From the NCBI GenBank assembly GCA_026260175.1, contig JAKCWW010000294.1, positions 60,703-124,702 of the forward strand: a DNA stretch of 64,000 nt. The letters are read 5' to 3'. Positions within the stretch are counted from its first letter, which is position 1. Each line of letters begins with the position of its first letter. The notes beneath the pieces were generated by a model. It did no database searches and was not told the origin of the DNA. It saw only the letters and a program-made list of their open reading frames with translations. The DNA is from Reticulitermes lucifugus (Eukaryota; Arthropoda; Insecta; Blattodea; Rhinotermitidae). Positions 1 through 14,100 of this stretch are shown piece by piece. The position numbers were made by a program, and so were the translations under genes.

Positions 1-117
1 GAATGGCACTTTATAAGGTTAATCCAACTACCAACAATTGTAATATACCATTGATAAAACAATCACTTCAGTGCAACAGACTGTTGGTGCGGTAGCTGAG
101 CATGGTGAATACAGATG
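1..117 (-). other. MEAK7 3' untranslated region (partial)
   Basis: Sequence following the MEAK7 stop on the minus strand. No AATAAA is present before the window edge, so the poly(A) site lies outside. Confidence 0.6.
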
Positions 118-274
118 TTACTGTTGAGGCTGACTGGGAGTGTAAGTTGGCCTTCCAGCCAGTTCCAGTAAGTATCGATCAGGATGGTCAACCCAGTCAT
201 CTGGTGTCAGCTTAACTTTCCGTTGTTTCTCCGCCTGCTTTACCTCCCATTTTTTGACATCCAGCTGTGTTTCT
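118..274 (-). CDS. MEAK7: MEAK7 exon 10 and stop (residues 426-477)
   Basis: Acceptor TTTGTTACAG, then ETQLDVKKWEVKQAEKQRKV through DDWVDHPDRYLLELAGRP and a short tail ending QPQQ, stop TAA at 120-118. A charged helix after the TLDc domain, typical of the family. Confidence 0.9.
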
Positions 275-682
275 CTGTAACAAATATTAAACATTTCAAT
301 GACTATATCATGGGCACTTTCTTAAGATACATACCTGTTCTATGGAGTACAATACCTTAAGGCAGTGGCATTCAACCTTTTTTGTTCGCATACCCCCAGA
401 TATAATTTCTCTTCGACTTTGTGCCACCAAAGTTGTTGGTGCATAATTCAAGTTATACATAGTCTATAATCTACATCTAAAATAAGTTAAATAAATTAAA
501 TCCAAAATAATGTATTAAATAACAAGTTTTAAATGAGAAAAAGGAGAATCAAGCTGTTAAATAACAAATATAATTTTGCCTATCATATAAAAATTAATAA
601 AGGAACAAAGGTATTTTAGCAAAGCAAAATTTCATGCACTATGTGGAATAAAATGAATCCAGCCACCCAGATAATAATCACA

Positions 683-724
<42 letters not shown>

Positions 725-3700
725 GGAGCTCCCAAATCGCATGTCCTTACATCTGGGTCTCTTGTGGTTAACCCTAAATCTGGCCCTGATTATTCAGTGT
801 GTATCATGAAATAATATATATATATATATTTTAATTTTACGTACCCCCTAATATGTCTTCGCGTACCCCCGGAGGTACGCGTACCCCAGGTTGAATACCA
901 CTGCCTTCTTTACAGAAATAACTCTCTGTGAAGAACGCAGGATTCTGAGGTTAATGAATAATGGTGTTGCACATGCTTCTCAGAGCCAAAACATCTGGCT
1001 AAAACTATAAATGGATTGTGAACCTGGATTGTCCAGTCCATAGCCTAGTCACTACACTGACTACACTATCCTGGCTCCTTTACTCATTTACTTACTGAAT
1101 TTATAAGCTCGAAAGTGTCAGTACGTTTTTATCTGCCTACTCAGCTACTTCTACTTGCATTTATCGAGCACATAACTTCATGTAATAATACAAGATGGAA
1201 TGTTCTCAAGGTCTCCTTAAAATGCAGTCTGCACAGTAAATGGTAAACATATGTCCTTCAATGGACATACATTTTCTAAAGGCACAGAGTGTCCAGCATT
1301 CACTGTAGTTTTGTGTGTAAGAGTGGAGTTGTTCAACTTTGGCCCCAGTGCTTGAGTTTTCTGCCCTTTTCTTGCTACAATGCAAATATAACCGCCCACA
1401 GCAATTAAGAGGTTAAAGGAAAAATTACATCTATCAAGTCCCAGTCATTTTGCACAAAATTCAATGCAAATCTCACAAACCTTAGTCCTACCTCACTTGC
1501 GTGATAGCAGCTTCTATGTCAGCTGATGAATACTGACACCTCCATTGTCCCGACTACAGAAACACACAGATTTACATGCACTCACCCGACCCGTGTCATA
1601 AGCCTAAGCTCACTAACGTTACCTGCGCCTAATGCTGGAGACTTTGTGGAATTACTCCTGCTATAAATTTTTAATGCAGCAGTTAGTCTCTGCTCATGTC
1701 ATTGATCAGCAAGCAACAATTTGAAACAGTGAAAAAGATAAAGCACAATATTAAAATTTGACTTCAGGAAAATGGGCTTGGAGGACGTAAAGGGACACAG
1801 CATCTTATCTCTACAGTATAAGCAGTGTTGAACGTCCAGACTTTGTGAACAGAACAGTTAATTTTGTTAACTGTAATAAAAACAAAAGTGTAGTATGTTA
1901 CAAACCTTGACTGCTGAGTACCACAGCCCCAAACCTGTACACTAACCAGAGGGTACGGAATGGCACGGTACTTCACTATTGTGAATCCATCATCTACTTC
2001 TATGATGGGTTTACGGGGATCAAGTCCTGCGTGCAGGCCTTTTGGGTAGCCACGTATACTAGTGTTCAGGTACATCATCTTTGCACCCCCTGCAACACGT
2101 CATAACACAGAAACATGTGTCATATACCATATTACTTCGAATTTAAGACAATCTCTAATTTAAGACACAATCCACTTAGACAAAGAAATTTGAAGTAAAA
2201 AAAAAAAAAAAAGATAATTAGAAAGGAGTAAATATGTTTTAAAGCAGTTTATTAACAAATTAAAAATGTTAATACTGTACTTAAAATTAAATATACAGGA
2301 AATTTCAAATTTTCATTACAATAATCTTTCTTCCTGCTTTACTTATTTAATCAAGATGTTCCTGCTATGTGTCTTCTGACTCACTATCATATTTTGAAGC
2401 TGAAGCACCTTTATCGCTTGATTCACTATTGTCCCAAAGAATGTCCTCTCCTGTTCCATCTTCCGCATAGGATAAACAACATTTTAAAAACGATTTTCTA
2501 ATAATACCTCAAATTTAAGACACAACTTAATTGTCAGCCCGAAAAATACGAAAAAAAAGGTGCGTCTTAAATTCAAAGTAATACGGCAAGTGTTTAACCA
2601 GATGACAGATAAAAAATGATGACATACAATTACGGACAACAGGTACAATTCAACAACCACATAGTCAGATGACTAAGCTGTTGGTTGCATGGGCTGGAGG
2701 TGTCACGACACTCCAGCACCTCTTAGTTACTGTAATTACAATAACTCCACACAACAGAGTTCTTCTTGAGAAGCTAATAGGTCAGGCCCCTTCATTAGTC
2801 AAGAAATTTCCCACGTTTTATGGAATCTGAAGCTCTATTACTGTGTTCACTACAGCTCAACACTGGTCCCCATCCTATGCCAGATCCTATTTCTTTAAGA
2901 TTAATTTTAATATTATCCTTCCAGCTACATCTATGGTTTCCAAATGGTTTTTCCTTCTAACTGCTTCAGCCTCCTGTTACATCCTCCATCTTATGTCCAC
3001 AGATTTCCCTCAGCAACCTGTTCTTGAATGCCCTCAGTCTGTGATCTCCTTCATTGTGACAAACCAAGTTTCACAACCATAATAAACAACAAGTAACAAT
3101 ACATTTGTATGTTTAGTTTTTATGTTTGTAGACAGCATAAAAGAAGACTAAAGCTTATAAAACAAACAGCAGCAAGCATTCCCAGAACTGAATACGTTCT
3201 AAGTTTCTTTGCAAATACAATTTTGATAGTACCTTTCCTAAATATCTGATCCTTGCTACATTTTCAATGAATTTATTATCTCTCTTCGTGCTGTGAATGG
3301 GTCCTACATTCTGTTCATGAGACATAAACATATACTCAGTTTTCTCACTATGTATTTGTAGACAGATTCTGCATTCATCTTCATGGCACTTATCTTTTTA
3401 CTCAATAAATTAACATTATCAATACAGACAAGATAGAGATGTGTCTCATTCAATTTCAGCCCCTCCTGGTTTTCTTGGACCTTTCTAATGGCACAATCTA
3501 AAGCAAATTTGAGAAGCAATGGTGATACAGCATCTCCCTGTTTCAGACCATCCTACACAGCATACACATCAGGCAAATGTTTACATATCCAGACCTTACT
3601 CCAGGTTTCATCTGAACACATCTGAATTAACTCAACTATATGCAACTTCATATGTATATTTAACTCAATGAGAATACTGTACAAAGTTTCCTCCTAACCA

Positions 3701-6700
3701 AATCATAGGCTTTTTTTGATTTTGAATTCTATAAATAATGATCTTTAACCCTTTTGCACCATAATTAAATGCCCACAGTGATCTACAGATGATGAGAAAC
3801 AGGGACTGCATAACAACAGATATAATTATAAGATGTTTGGCGTTTTGAGCATCACAATACACGTCACACATGTATCATGTTCAGTGCTGAAGAGTTAACT
3901 GCCCTACCACATGATCCCATTTAAACCTGTTAAGTGCAAGTCTGCTGTATTCTATTATGAAAATAAACACATTACTTTCATTAGTATGAAGCCAATACAT
4001 AGTACTTTTCACCCAACAAATAAAATTTATTGCATCTGTATAAGCACAATAGTCACACATTTTAAAATAACTCTATAAATATACTTTGCATACAAAGATC
4101 ATGCAGGGACTTTCGGTATTGGATGAATCTGCTGTAGCTTTGTGACATAGAAATTTAGAACTATTTCCAATAAATGTTAATATAAACTTATTAAATAGGA
4201 ACCTAATCTACATAAAAAATATTCCAAAACTGATTATTACATAACACCAACAAGATAATTACAAATAAAGAATACAGTCTTCTGGGATCTGAAATTGTGT
4301 AGCCTGTTAAAAATTCACTGAAGTTTTGGAGGAACTCCTGCCTCCATTTTAATTTTCTATCATGAAAATGGAGGCAGTAGGCGTCTCTAAAATGCGGATA
4401 TATTTCTACCACACTACATAGCATCATATTGCAGACGATGGTATTTCTCACAGTCACCACCATGAGAGGGTGAAATCCATAAGATAAATATGTAATGAAA
4501 AATACTGAACATCTTAAGGTATTTAATTATAGTACGACATATTTTGTTAGCAGTCTCCCTATTGAACCAAGAGGACATAAGAATACGTACGCTGCACAAT
4601 ACTATACAGCGGGAGTATCTGTATCACAGCACACTCCTCTCCTCCCCAGAAATGGTGTGATTCTTGCCACTCACTGTCCGCTGCTATGCAGAACTGTACT
4701 CCTTCCTGACCCCGCAGGAAGGTCAGTGTTGGTCCACGGTAACCAAACACATGATGCGTGAATCTATGAATAAAATGAAGACAATTTACAGAAAGGCACA
4801 TAGCACAAGTCACTGCAGAATACTGCAAGCTTCTTTTTGATTGTAAAATTCTCAGCTCTATATTCAAATTACATTTATGCTACTTCTATACGTACAGTGT
4901 TTCCAATGCGTGGTCACATAACTATTTACATTATCCTACGTCCACAGTCAGGTGGTAAATGAAGAAATAAGAAGGGAACAATCACTGGCTGTATTGACTG
5001 AATAACTTTACAAAAGGAAGCAGTGGAATGTAGGATTGAAAATCAAATGGAACTGGCAGGCCTCTTTTGGTAAAACTGGAGGATAACGTGAACCCATATC
5101 ACTTTCTACTATTGTTTTGTTAATGAAAATATGTCATTACTGAATAAGAAATACAGTAATAAAGATTCTTCAATAATAACAAGAAAAGCAGTTTTTACAT
5201 AAGCTGCCTAACTTAAAAAGAATCTGAAAACTGACAAGAATTTCAAACACAACTTTTAGATTATGTGTATAAAAATGTATGAATTGTAGTTTGTATATCA
5301 TCTGCCATTAAACATGACTGCTTCAGCTATACACTTATCCCAGTCTTGCATACACACTCAGATGCTGTGATGACGTTTAGAGGTTACATGTCATTCAAAG
5401 CTAGTTTTTTCTCCCCATTTCTCTTTAAGGAACTGTCCCTTTCATTTCCTGCCGCATGTCAGTCTCAAGGGACCGAAGTTCTTTCAGGCTCTTAAAGTTT
5501 TAAGAAACATAAATGAATTCAGTCTACACCACAACATCTAATTAATCAGAATCACCATCTTCATCAAATGATCCAAAGTTGGTATGAATTTCAAAGATCC
5601 TTTAGGTATGTATTTCTGTATTTCCTTTATGCTGTCATGACTACATTAGGTAGTGATGGCAAACCTTCCACAGAGTATGCGATCTCAAATTTCACCAGAC
5701 AACTAACCCCACATCTGTCACTTTTCCCTAAAGCTGTAAAATGCAAATTTCTCTTAAAAACTGCCCCATAAGATGGTGTTATTACCCCAAAACAAAAACA
5801 CAAGTCTCATGTCCTGTCATTTCAGCAATGGCCATTAGGACGCAGTACTGAAGACCTGGCAGAGCCTACTTGCCTGTTTGCTCCTAGACCGTGCTCATCG
5901 CTGTTAAAAATCAGGGTCCAGTGGGATGGATAGATGGAACCCAACTGAAATATACAAACAGCCTACCAATCAGCAGGTCTAATCAAATGAGAAACATCTT
6001 GCTAACTGGATGAAATTCAATCTGGCTACCATTCAACAACAAGACAACACAAAAAACAAGCAAAGAAACATATTGTATTTCTTATGTACTGTATAATGAT
6101 GCTGACAGCCTAGATGGAAATGTGGGCCCTGGAGCAATGCAATTTAAATAGTTTAAAGAATTATATGGAAAAGGAGTTTGCTTGATGTTCATATAACCAT
6201 ACAATAACAACCACATTACCAATAAATTATGTGCCACTGCACACTGACAGGATTTCAGTTTCAAACTTACTGAAGTACAAATTCCAACACTATCTCAATG
6301 TGAACATGTTCTGGCCTTGCTTTTCAGCCGTTACCCGCAGCAGTGGTGCACAAACTTTTTATACTAATAACTTCAATTTCAAACAAATTTTCTTAGATGA
6401 CCCCAACCTGTTTTAACGGTTCCTATTATTGTTATCTTTCCTGTTAATCAGCACAACTGAAAGCATTTCTAGAATATAAGTTTAACTCTAAAAAAACATG
6501 TTGCAAATTTTGTGCCTTGTTTCTAAATTCTGCCTGCTGTAAAATATAAGCAGCAAATTTTCTGGCATTTCACATTTTCCACAGTCTTTCAGCAACCCTA
6601 AGACAGGTACCTGTGACCCTATGGTTGTACACCACTGTCCTACAGCAATAAAATGAATAAAAAGCAGTAAAATGTCCCTCCCATTTTTAAAATCAGATGT

Positions 6701-8041
6701 ACCATCTTACTCTTCAGTCTAATGGCCATTTTTTTAAGAATAAAATCCCTTGAAAACTTCTAATAACTTTGTTTGCAGACTCCATTAGCTTTCTGAAGTT
6801 CTACACTGTGTGGGTGATCTCTGGTATATTCCACTATATTCAATTACATCTTCCATTCTGAAGTTGAAAATTTGTCCTGCTTTTACAGCTTGGTTACATT
6901 TGGTTTTATCACTCTTTCTGCAGGGTGAACAGATGTAGACTGGGTTAATCTGGCTCAAGACAGAATCCAGTGATATTCACTTGTGAACATGTGATGAAAC
7001 TAACCAACTAACTAACTGGCTGGCTGGGTAGCTGACTAGCTAGCTACCTAAACAACCAACCAGTCAACTAGCTAATTAAATTTTTAATCACCAAAGGTCA
7101 CACTTTTAAATGAGGAATAGATTTCATATTATGACTATTAACAAAGTAACAAAAGTATCATATTATCACTACTGACAACATAACAAGATGTAACATTAGA
7201 CACAATATGCTGTACAGTCTGCGACAAAAATATATAGTTTCAGGGTCCACACTGATGCCTAGGGTATTATTTGTATTTTCCTAAGTATTCAGCATTGGTT
7301 TCTTTGATTGGTGTGTGGTTATGTCTATTTAGTGATATCTAATCAAACATACCATCTTGGCTAGAATTGCCTGTGATGAGAATCCATTGGACAAGCAAGA
7401 TGGCGAGTGAGGATGCTGTGAGGGCTTTGTGTACAACAGTGGGAGAGAGGATGACAACAGCCATACTTCTGACACAGGCAATATGTCACTGTCCTGGTTG
7501 TCTGACGATGGAAATACAATATCTCTCTCCAAAACTGGTGTGTCCAGCTCCAGACCCTGCATAACACCACATAACTTGAGATCTGTGCTCTTCTGGGGTG
7601 TTATGCAGCGTCGAATGGTAATCCTTTACCAACGTTTCGGGGCAAGGCAACGGTTCCATCTTCAAGGGTCAAGAAGTCTAAGAAGGATTACCATTTGATG
7701 CTGCGTAACACCCCAGAAGAGCGCAAATCTCATCAACATTGCGGCAGAAGCCTGAAATCACCATGTAACATGTTACAACAGATGGCAATGAACACAGAAA
7801 AAATTCCATTGCTGAGATTATACAGTGTTCGTTAGAGATAAATGAATTAGCATGGACCACCAGTGGAATGATAGTGACCGAAGTACTCGCAGGAAAACCC
7901 ATCCCAGTGCCACTTTGCCAACCACAAAACCCACATGGAGTGGTCTGGAATTGAAAACTGGCCTCTGCAGTGAAAAGCCCACAAGTAACTGCCTGAGCTG
8001 GGTGTGGCTGAAGAAAAAATTACACACGCACACATGTGCGT

Positions 8042-8100
<59 letters not shown>

Positions 8101-11100
8101 NNNNNNNNNNNNNNNNNNNNNNNNNNNNNNNNNNNNNNNNNNNNNNNNNNTCATTCATTCTGCAGTCTGTCTTACGACAGGTCCGTAGCCTCTTCCAAAG
8201 CAAGTTCTCCATACAGGGCAATCCAGTGCTTCCTCTATCAATTCCCAGTATCTTCTCTTTTCTGTAAGGTCATCCAGTAGCTGCTTACATCTTCTTCCTC
8301 GTCTTCCCATAATTTCTATGCTGCCCACTGACTTTCCTTCAATCACGTGTTTTAGAAGGCAGTTTCTACGCAAGATACGCAGCATCAATGGTAGATAAAT
8401 GAAATCTGCATATGGAGTGTTGATGGAATGATACTGGTAGGAGGAAACTGAAGTGCCTTGGAATACAGCCGCAGTGTCACATAAAACAGAAAATGAGGCA
8501 ACGATGATGACGACGACAACAACAACAAATTGGCTGTAGAGGAGTAAAAAGCCTCAGAAAAATCAGCCTGGATGTCAGTGGTGTACACACAAGGACAACA
8601 GAGAAATTTTAACACAATGCCACAGTCTGGGCACTCAGAGTAAACTAATGTTTGCTACTCGGAAGTAGAGCTCTGGCCTTGATAACATGGGTGGTGGTCC
8701 CTCATCTCTAGGTGAAGCCTGCACAGAAAAAACATAAAGTCTGCCAAAACTGTGAGCCTCTATCACTTGCCATCACTTTCCACTGGTTGCCATCTGTCTG
8801 GTGTTCAGTTTATATCCTAGATTAACATTTTAGTGATAATATTGCTGCAATATCTCACATGTACATTTCATCAAAGTCAGTAAGTTAATTAATTATTCAG
8901 AGGTCTCATGATGTTACAGACACATATATAAGTAGACAGTGTTAATATAATGTGTTGTGTCGCACACAGGTACGCAGAATAGCTAAAATGTTAAAAAAAT
9001 AATAATTCCAGCACTGCAAGACAAAACTAGAGAATACTATTGCATTAAGTGCTGTATCAGTATTCTGCATTGTAATATATTACAGTTATCTGCTGCCTAT
9101 AAAAATTGTATGATGATGTAGAACTTCCACCATTTTTATGCCTGAAGAGACTACAGTGGGCTAGCCATATACTAAGGATGGATAATTCTCGTATCCCCAA
9201 AAAAGTAATGGAAGGACTTTTAGAGGAAGGCGGCCTGTGGGAAAGCCTACAGGAAAATGGGAGGATGCTGTAGATTTGCTCCAGATATGGAACTGGAAGG
9301 AGGCAGCAAGGAACAGAGGAGGAGGAGGAGATGAAGAAGGAAGTGGAGAAGAATTTGCTGCATACTTACAGCACTAGCAGGCTGCCCTGCTTCCCGATAT
9401 GCTGTGCTCAACACATGGAGAATGTAGCGATGGATTCCAACAATCAGCCTTGGAATGTGCTGTTCAATCCAGTGTGACAAGTAAGTGACAGACACAACTG
9501 ACTTGCGGTGGAACTGAAAATAAAAATTATCACACTTCTAACATCAAACACCACAGTTTGGACTGGGTCTTCATTACTGCAGATACAAACGCAAAAAATG
9601 TTACTGCAATCATTTCAGGATGCAGGATGCATTATGTTACCAACAAATTTTATCTCTATACTCAGATATTGGACTTCATTCTGAAAGTCTATATATCTTT
9701 CCCTGTGGAACGCTGTCTTGATTATGGTTGTATGTATGGATCCTATTTGTCCCAATTTTCCTAGGACAGTCCCGGTTTTGTGTGTTTTAAAGAGCTCTGT
9801 CCCAGTGTACCACAAAATTTGGTGCAAAATTCCAAAAGTCCCAGGTTTTCCCAAGTCATAAAATTACAACATTTCTGACAAAATGTACAAACATTTTGAC
9901 TTTCCCATGGTGGTAGAAAATATCTACAGAAGTAGGAGAGCCATCAACCAGCCACTAACAGGAATGAATAGGAGGTAGAGGAGGGATGTGTAGATTAGTG
10001 ATTATACAGAGTCTGGACTGACAGAGCGAAGGATAAGGAAAGGGTATGTAAAGTGAACCGAGTGTCCGAGTTTCATCATCATCATCACCACCACCACCGT
10101 CACAATCATTTCTTGTATCTGCACACAATAATGTCGTTACCTGAGTTAGTCCACTCAAGTAATATTAATAAATTACTCTGCCCTTTTCATTGTGTGATAA
10201 ATTAAACATTTTGTCTTCTATCCCTTCCCCCACCCCAACTTACATGTTATTACATGTCCTGGATTTTGGTTCTTAAAATATGGGATCCTAGTTGTACGCT
10301 GCCTTCAACTGTTACCAGACTACCAGTTTTCTGGGTGCAAGCTTGTTCATGCAGTTTCACTTCCTATGCAATGCACACCTAGTACTTTAGTCTATGCTTA
10401 CCAATACATGCAGCATTCAAAACCAATGAATACAGTGAATCAGTACTGTTTGAAGACAGTGAGGTACAGATAGTGTCAATTTACATTGTGTTAACTTTTT
10501 ATTAGCATTAATTTTCACATGGCTTTACTAATCACTTTTCCATCCATTTATCATTTGCACAACATATTGCACGGAAAAGCCACAACTGCACTACATGCTA
10601 CCTACAAAAACTGAGACGTCAAACTTTACAACTTGATCATAATCCTCAGCACATATCATAAGAACCAAAACATTTCATACACAGCTGCACATACTGCTAC
10701 CTGTAGTAACTGACTGTAACTATTATGAGCTCAGCTCCTACTACTGCTGTAGCTATCACACAACAGCAACATCTGCTGATGAAACATGTTTAAGGGACTA
10801 GAAGATAGTACCAAATCTGAAGATGCAGACTAATCATGATTTTATTTCAAAGGGCAAATCAGAGAATCAGATATTTATATTCATTTATTACAACCAATTA
10901 AATGCACAATATAACAGTACAGAAACGTTTTGGCATGAATATGGCATCTTCAGGGAGTATATGTGGAGTATATGTGCCAAACTTAAAACCAGCTACTACA
11001 CAGCTATATGGTTTAATAAGATTTGTAGAATATGTAGTTGGTTTTAAGCTTGGCACATGTACTTAATGAAGGTGACATATTCATGCCGAAACATGTCACA

Positions 11101-14100
11101 GTAATGACTGTACTGTTATATGTATGTGATATCGTACATTTAGTTGGTCATAATGAACAAATATATTGATCCAAAATGCATGGAGTAAACAACTTTAAAA
11201 TTTATAACTATGTTCATACAGTCCTTCTTGAGACATAATATTTCCTCAGCTAGTCAAAAAATTCCCCAAATTCCTTATGCCAGGAGGGTCCTTTGTCAGT
11301 GTGGCAGTTTTGGGGCTGAAATGCCAGGATGTCTCTACAGGTCAGGTTCACTGAAAACAACTAAGAAAATTATGATTTTGTGCAGGTACAGGCTGTCAGA
11401 TGAGACTGGGGTAGCTGTAAACCAGGATGGGAGACTATGCTGAAATACAGACAGCTGAGCCACTAGGATCTGAGCCTAGAGGCTTCGAGGTTCACACTGC
11501 TACTGAGAAGCTGACAACACACAAATCACCAGGTGCTGATCAAATTCTGGCATAACTGCTCGCAGCAGGAGGCAAAAGATTGTGTTCTGTATCCATGATT
11601 TGTCAATTCTATTTCATATGAGGAACACTGGCCTCAATTGTTAAAGAAATCTATTACTTTACCAATTTATAAGAAGGGTGATTGAATTGACTGTAGTAAT
11701 TATCAAGGCAAACCAATGTTATCAACTACATACAAATCATTTTTACTAGAAATCTTCTCTCAATAAGAACTCGTATGTAGACAAAATTACTCAGATCATT
11801 AGTGTGGACTTCGATATGATAAATCAACTGCTGATCAGATATTTTGCATTTGTCAGATACTTAAAAAAATGGGAATACAATGTGGCAGTACATCAGCTCA
11901 TTAAACACTTCAAGAAAGCTTATGATTTGGCTACAAGGGAAGTGTCTCACAGTACTGATTGTGAATGGCATGCCTATGTACTTACTCAAGTTAATTAAAT
12001 ATATTTCAATGAAAACCACAGTAAAGTACAGACAGGTAAACATTTGTCTGATACATTTCCTATTCAGAATGGGATACTGTATCACCATTGCTTTTCTGCA
12101 TTCAAGAAAACCAGGAGGAACTGAAACTGAATGGAAAACATCACCTTCTACTCTATGCTAATGATGTTAATTTATTGGGTGAAGGATGTAAATACTACAA
12201 AGCATGTTTTCTCAAACAGTGGTATGCATACCACTACTGATACACCAACCACTGTTTACTGGTACGCAGCCTTAATAAAAAACCGAAATATAAAAACAAT
12301 AGAAATTTAAAAAAATACATAAAATGTACCATATATATTTGCGAATATGCAGCACTGCTGGAAACATTATATAACTCATTCCTGCTGTCAGCCAGTCTTT
12401 CAAAGTTCAGCTACTTTTTATTTTAATACAAAAAATGATGGTACAATGACATAAATTTCATTTAGTGGTATGCCAGCAAAAAAGTTTGAGAACCACTGCT
12501 ATAAAGAAAACAGAGATATTATTAGATGCTAGTAAGCACACTGGTCTATAAGTAAAGCTGACAAAACTAAGTATATGTACATGTCTGGTCAAAAGAATGT
12601 TTGACAAAATCACAACATGAAGATAATTAACAGATTCTTTGAAAATGTGACAAATTTCACATATTTCAGAGTGACACCAGCCAAGCAAAATCACATTCAC
12701 AAATTACGAGCAGATTAAATTTGGAGAATGGGTGCCGTCGTTTAGTCCAGAATAGTTTGTCTTCCTATCTGCTTGTTAAAAATGTACCTATTATTTTGTC
12801 TGTTGTTTTGTATGGGTGTGAAACTTAGTTTGTCACATTGCCAGAACACAGAATGAGGATGTCCAAGAACCAGCTGCTGAGGAAAATGTTTGGACCAAAG
12901 TGGGAGGTATACGAGTATGAGGTTTGAGAAATTTGCATAATGAGGAAATTCATGACTTGTACTCCTCACCACATACACATATTACCAGAATAATCAAATC
13001 AAGGATGAGATGGTCATGGAAAACGATGTGCATGGGAGAGAGGAAAAATGCATACACGATTTGGTGGGGAAACCTCAAAGAAAGATCATGATTGGAAGGC
13101 CTAGGCACAGATGGGAGAATAATATAAAAATGACTCTTAAAGAAATGGGATGGGAGGGTGTAAACTGGATTGATCTGGCTAAGGATAGGGACCAGCCAAG
13201 GGCTCTTGTGAACACAGTAAGGAACCTTTGGTTTCTGCTAAATCAAATGTTTATGTTTTGATAAAATAATGTTTACAATACATGAAATACCACAGGCACT
13301 AACCTGCTGATAAAAACATCTACACTGTACTGACAGTCTCTTGTTTCCTTCTCTAATTTCAGTGAATCAAGGATTCAAATATCAGTCCATGGGACCGATA
13401 TTTCTACGAGTATTTCATCATCATAATATCTGAAACTTGAGAGGGTGGTTGTTCACATGGACTAGCCCCAATTCAGGCCACACAAAGTTAGGAATCCTAT
13501 ATCATTTCCGGGATTAAATGGCAAGTTTATCAGTAATGAAATAAGTCAAACCTAAAATTACTTACTGCATACAAGAAACAGAACTTGTATTCACATCTAC
13601 ACACATAAGTGTGTAAATGAGGGCAATCGCCCACAGGTATAAGTGCTTTGGAAGGTCTTATTTTATACACTAAGTAAATAACATATTTAAGCAAAAGGAA
13701 CACGCAGAAACATAGATTTTTTTATGCAGCAGACACTCTTAATTTATGTAATAAAAGCCTGTGGCAGCTGGAATAGTGCAGGTCTTACAGTGACTACATT
13801 ATGGTCTGGACAACTGAGGAATTGTTGGGTGATTCCACACAGAGGCAAACTTTCTCTTCTCCAGTGTCCAGACTGGGTCATGGGCCCACACAGCCTCCTA
13901 TTCATTGGTTACCTGGCCCAATTTCTCTGGGCATAAAGTGGCTGGGCCATGAAGCTGACCACTCCCCTCCACCTAGGTGCAGACGTTAAGAATGAGTGGG
14001 ATTATACCACCAGTCCCCCATATTCCTTCATGGCACACACAGGGACAACTTCGCCTTTATGTGTATGCCTGTCAAAGTTCTCATTTATTACAGAAAGCTA

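Noticed and set aside
1764-1905. Extension of MEAK7 exon 9 past the donor to a later stop
   Set aside because: Reading on past AAG|GTTTGT loses TLDc similarity at once, while splicing to 274 gives the expected family C-terminus in frame.
7847-8280. Long frames through the (CA)n tract and N gap
   Set aside because: They are low-complexity translations of a microsatellite and of N, not genes.
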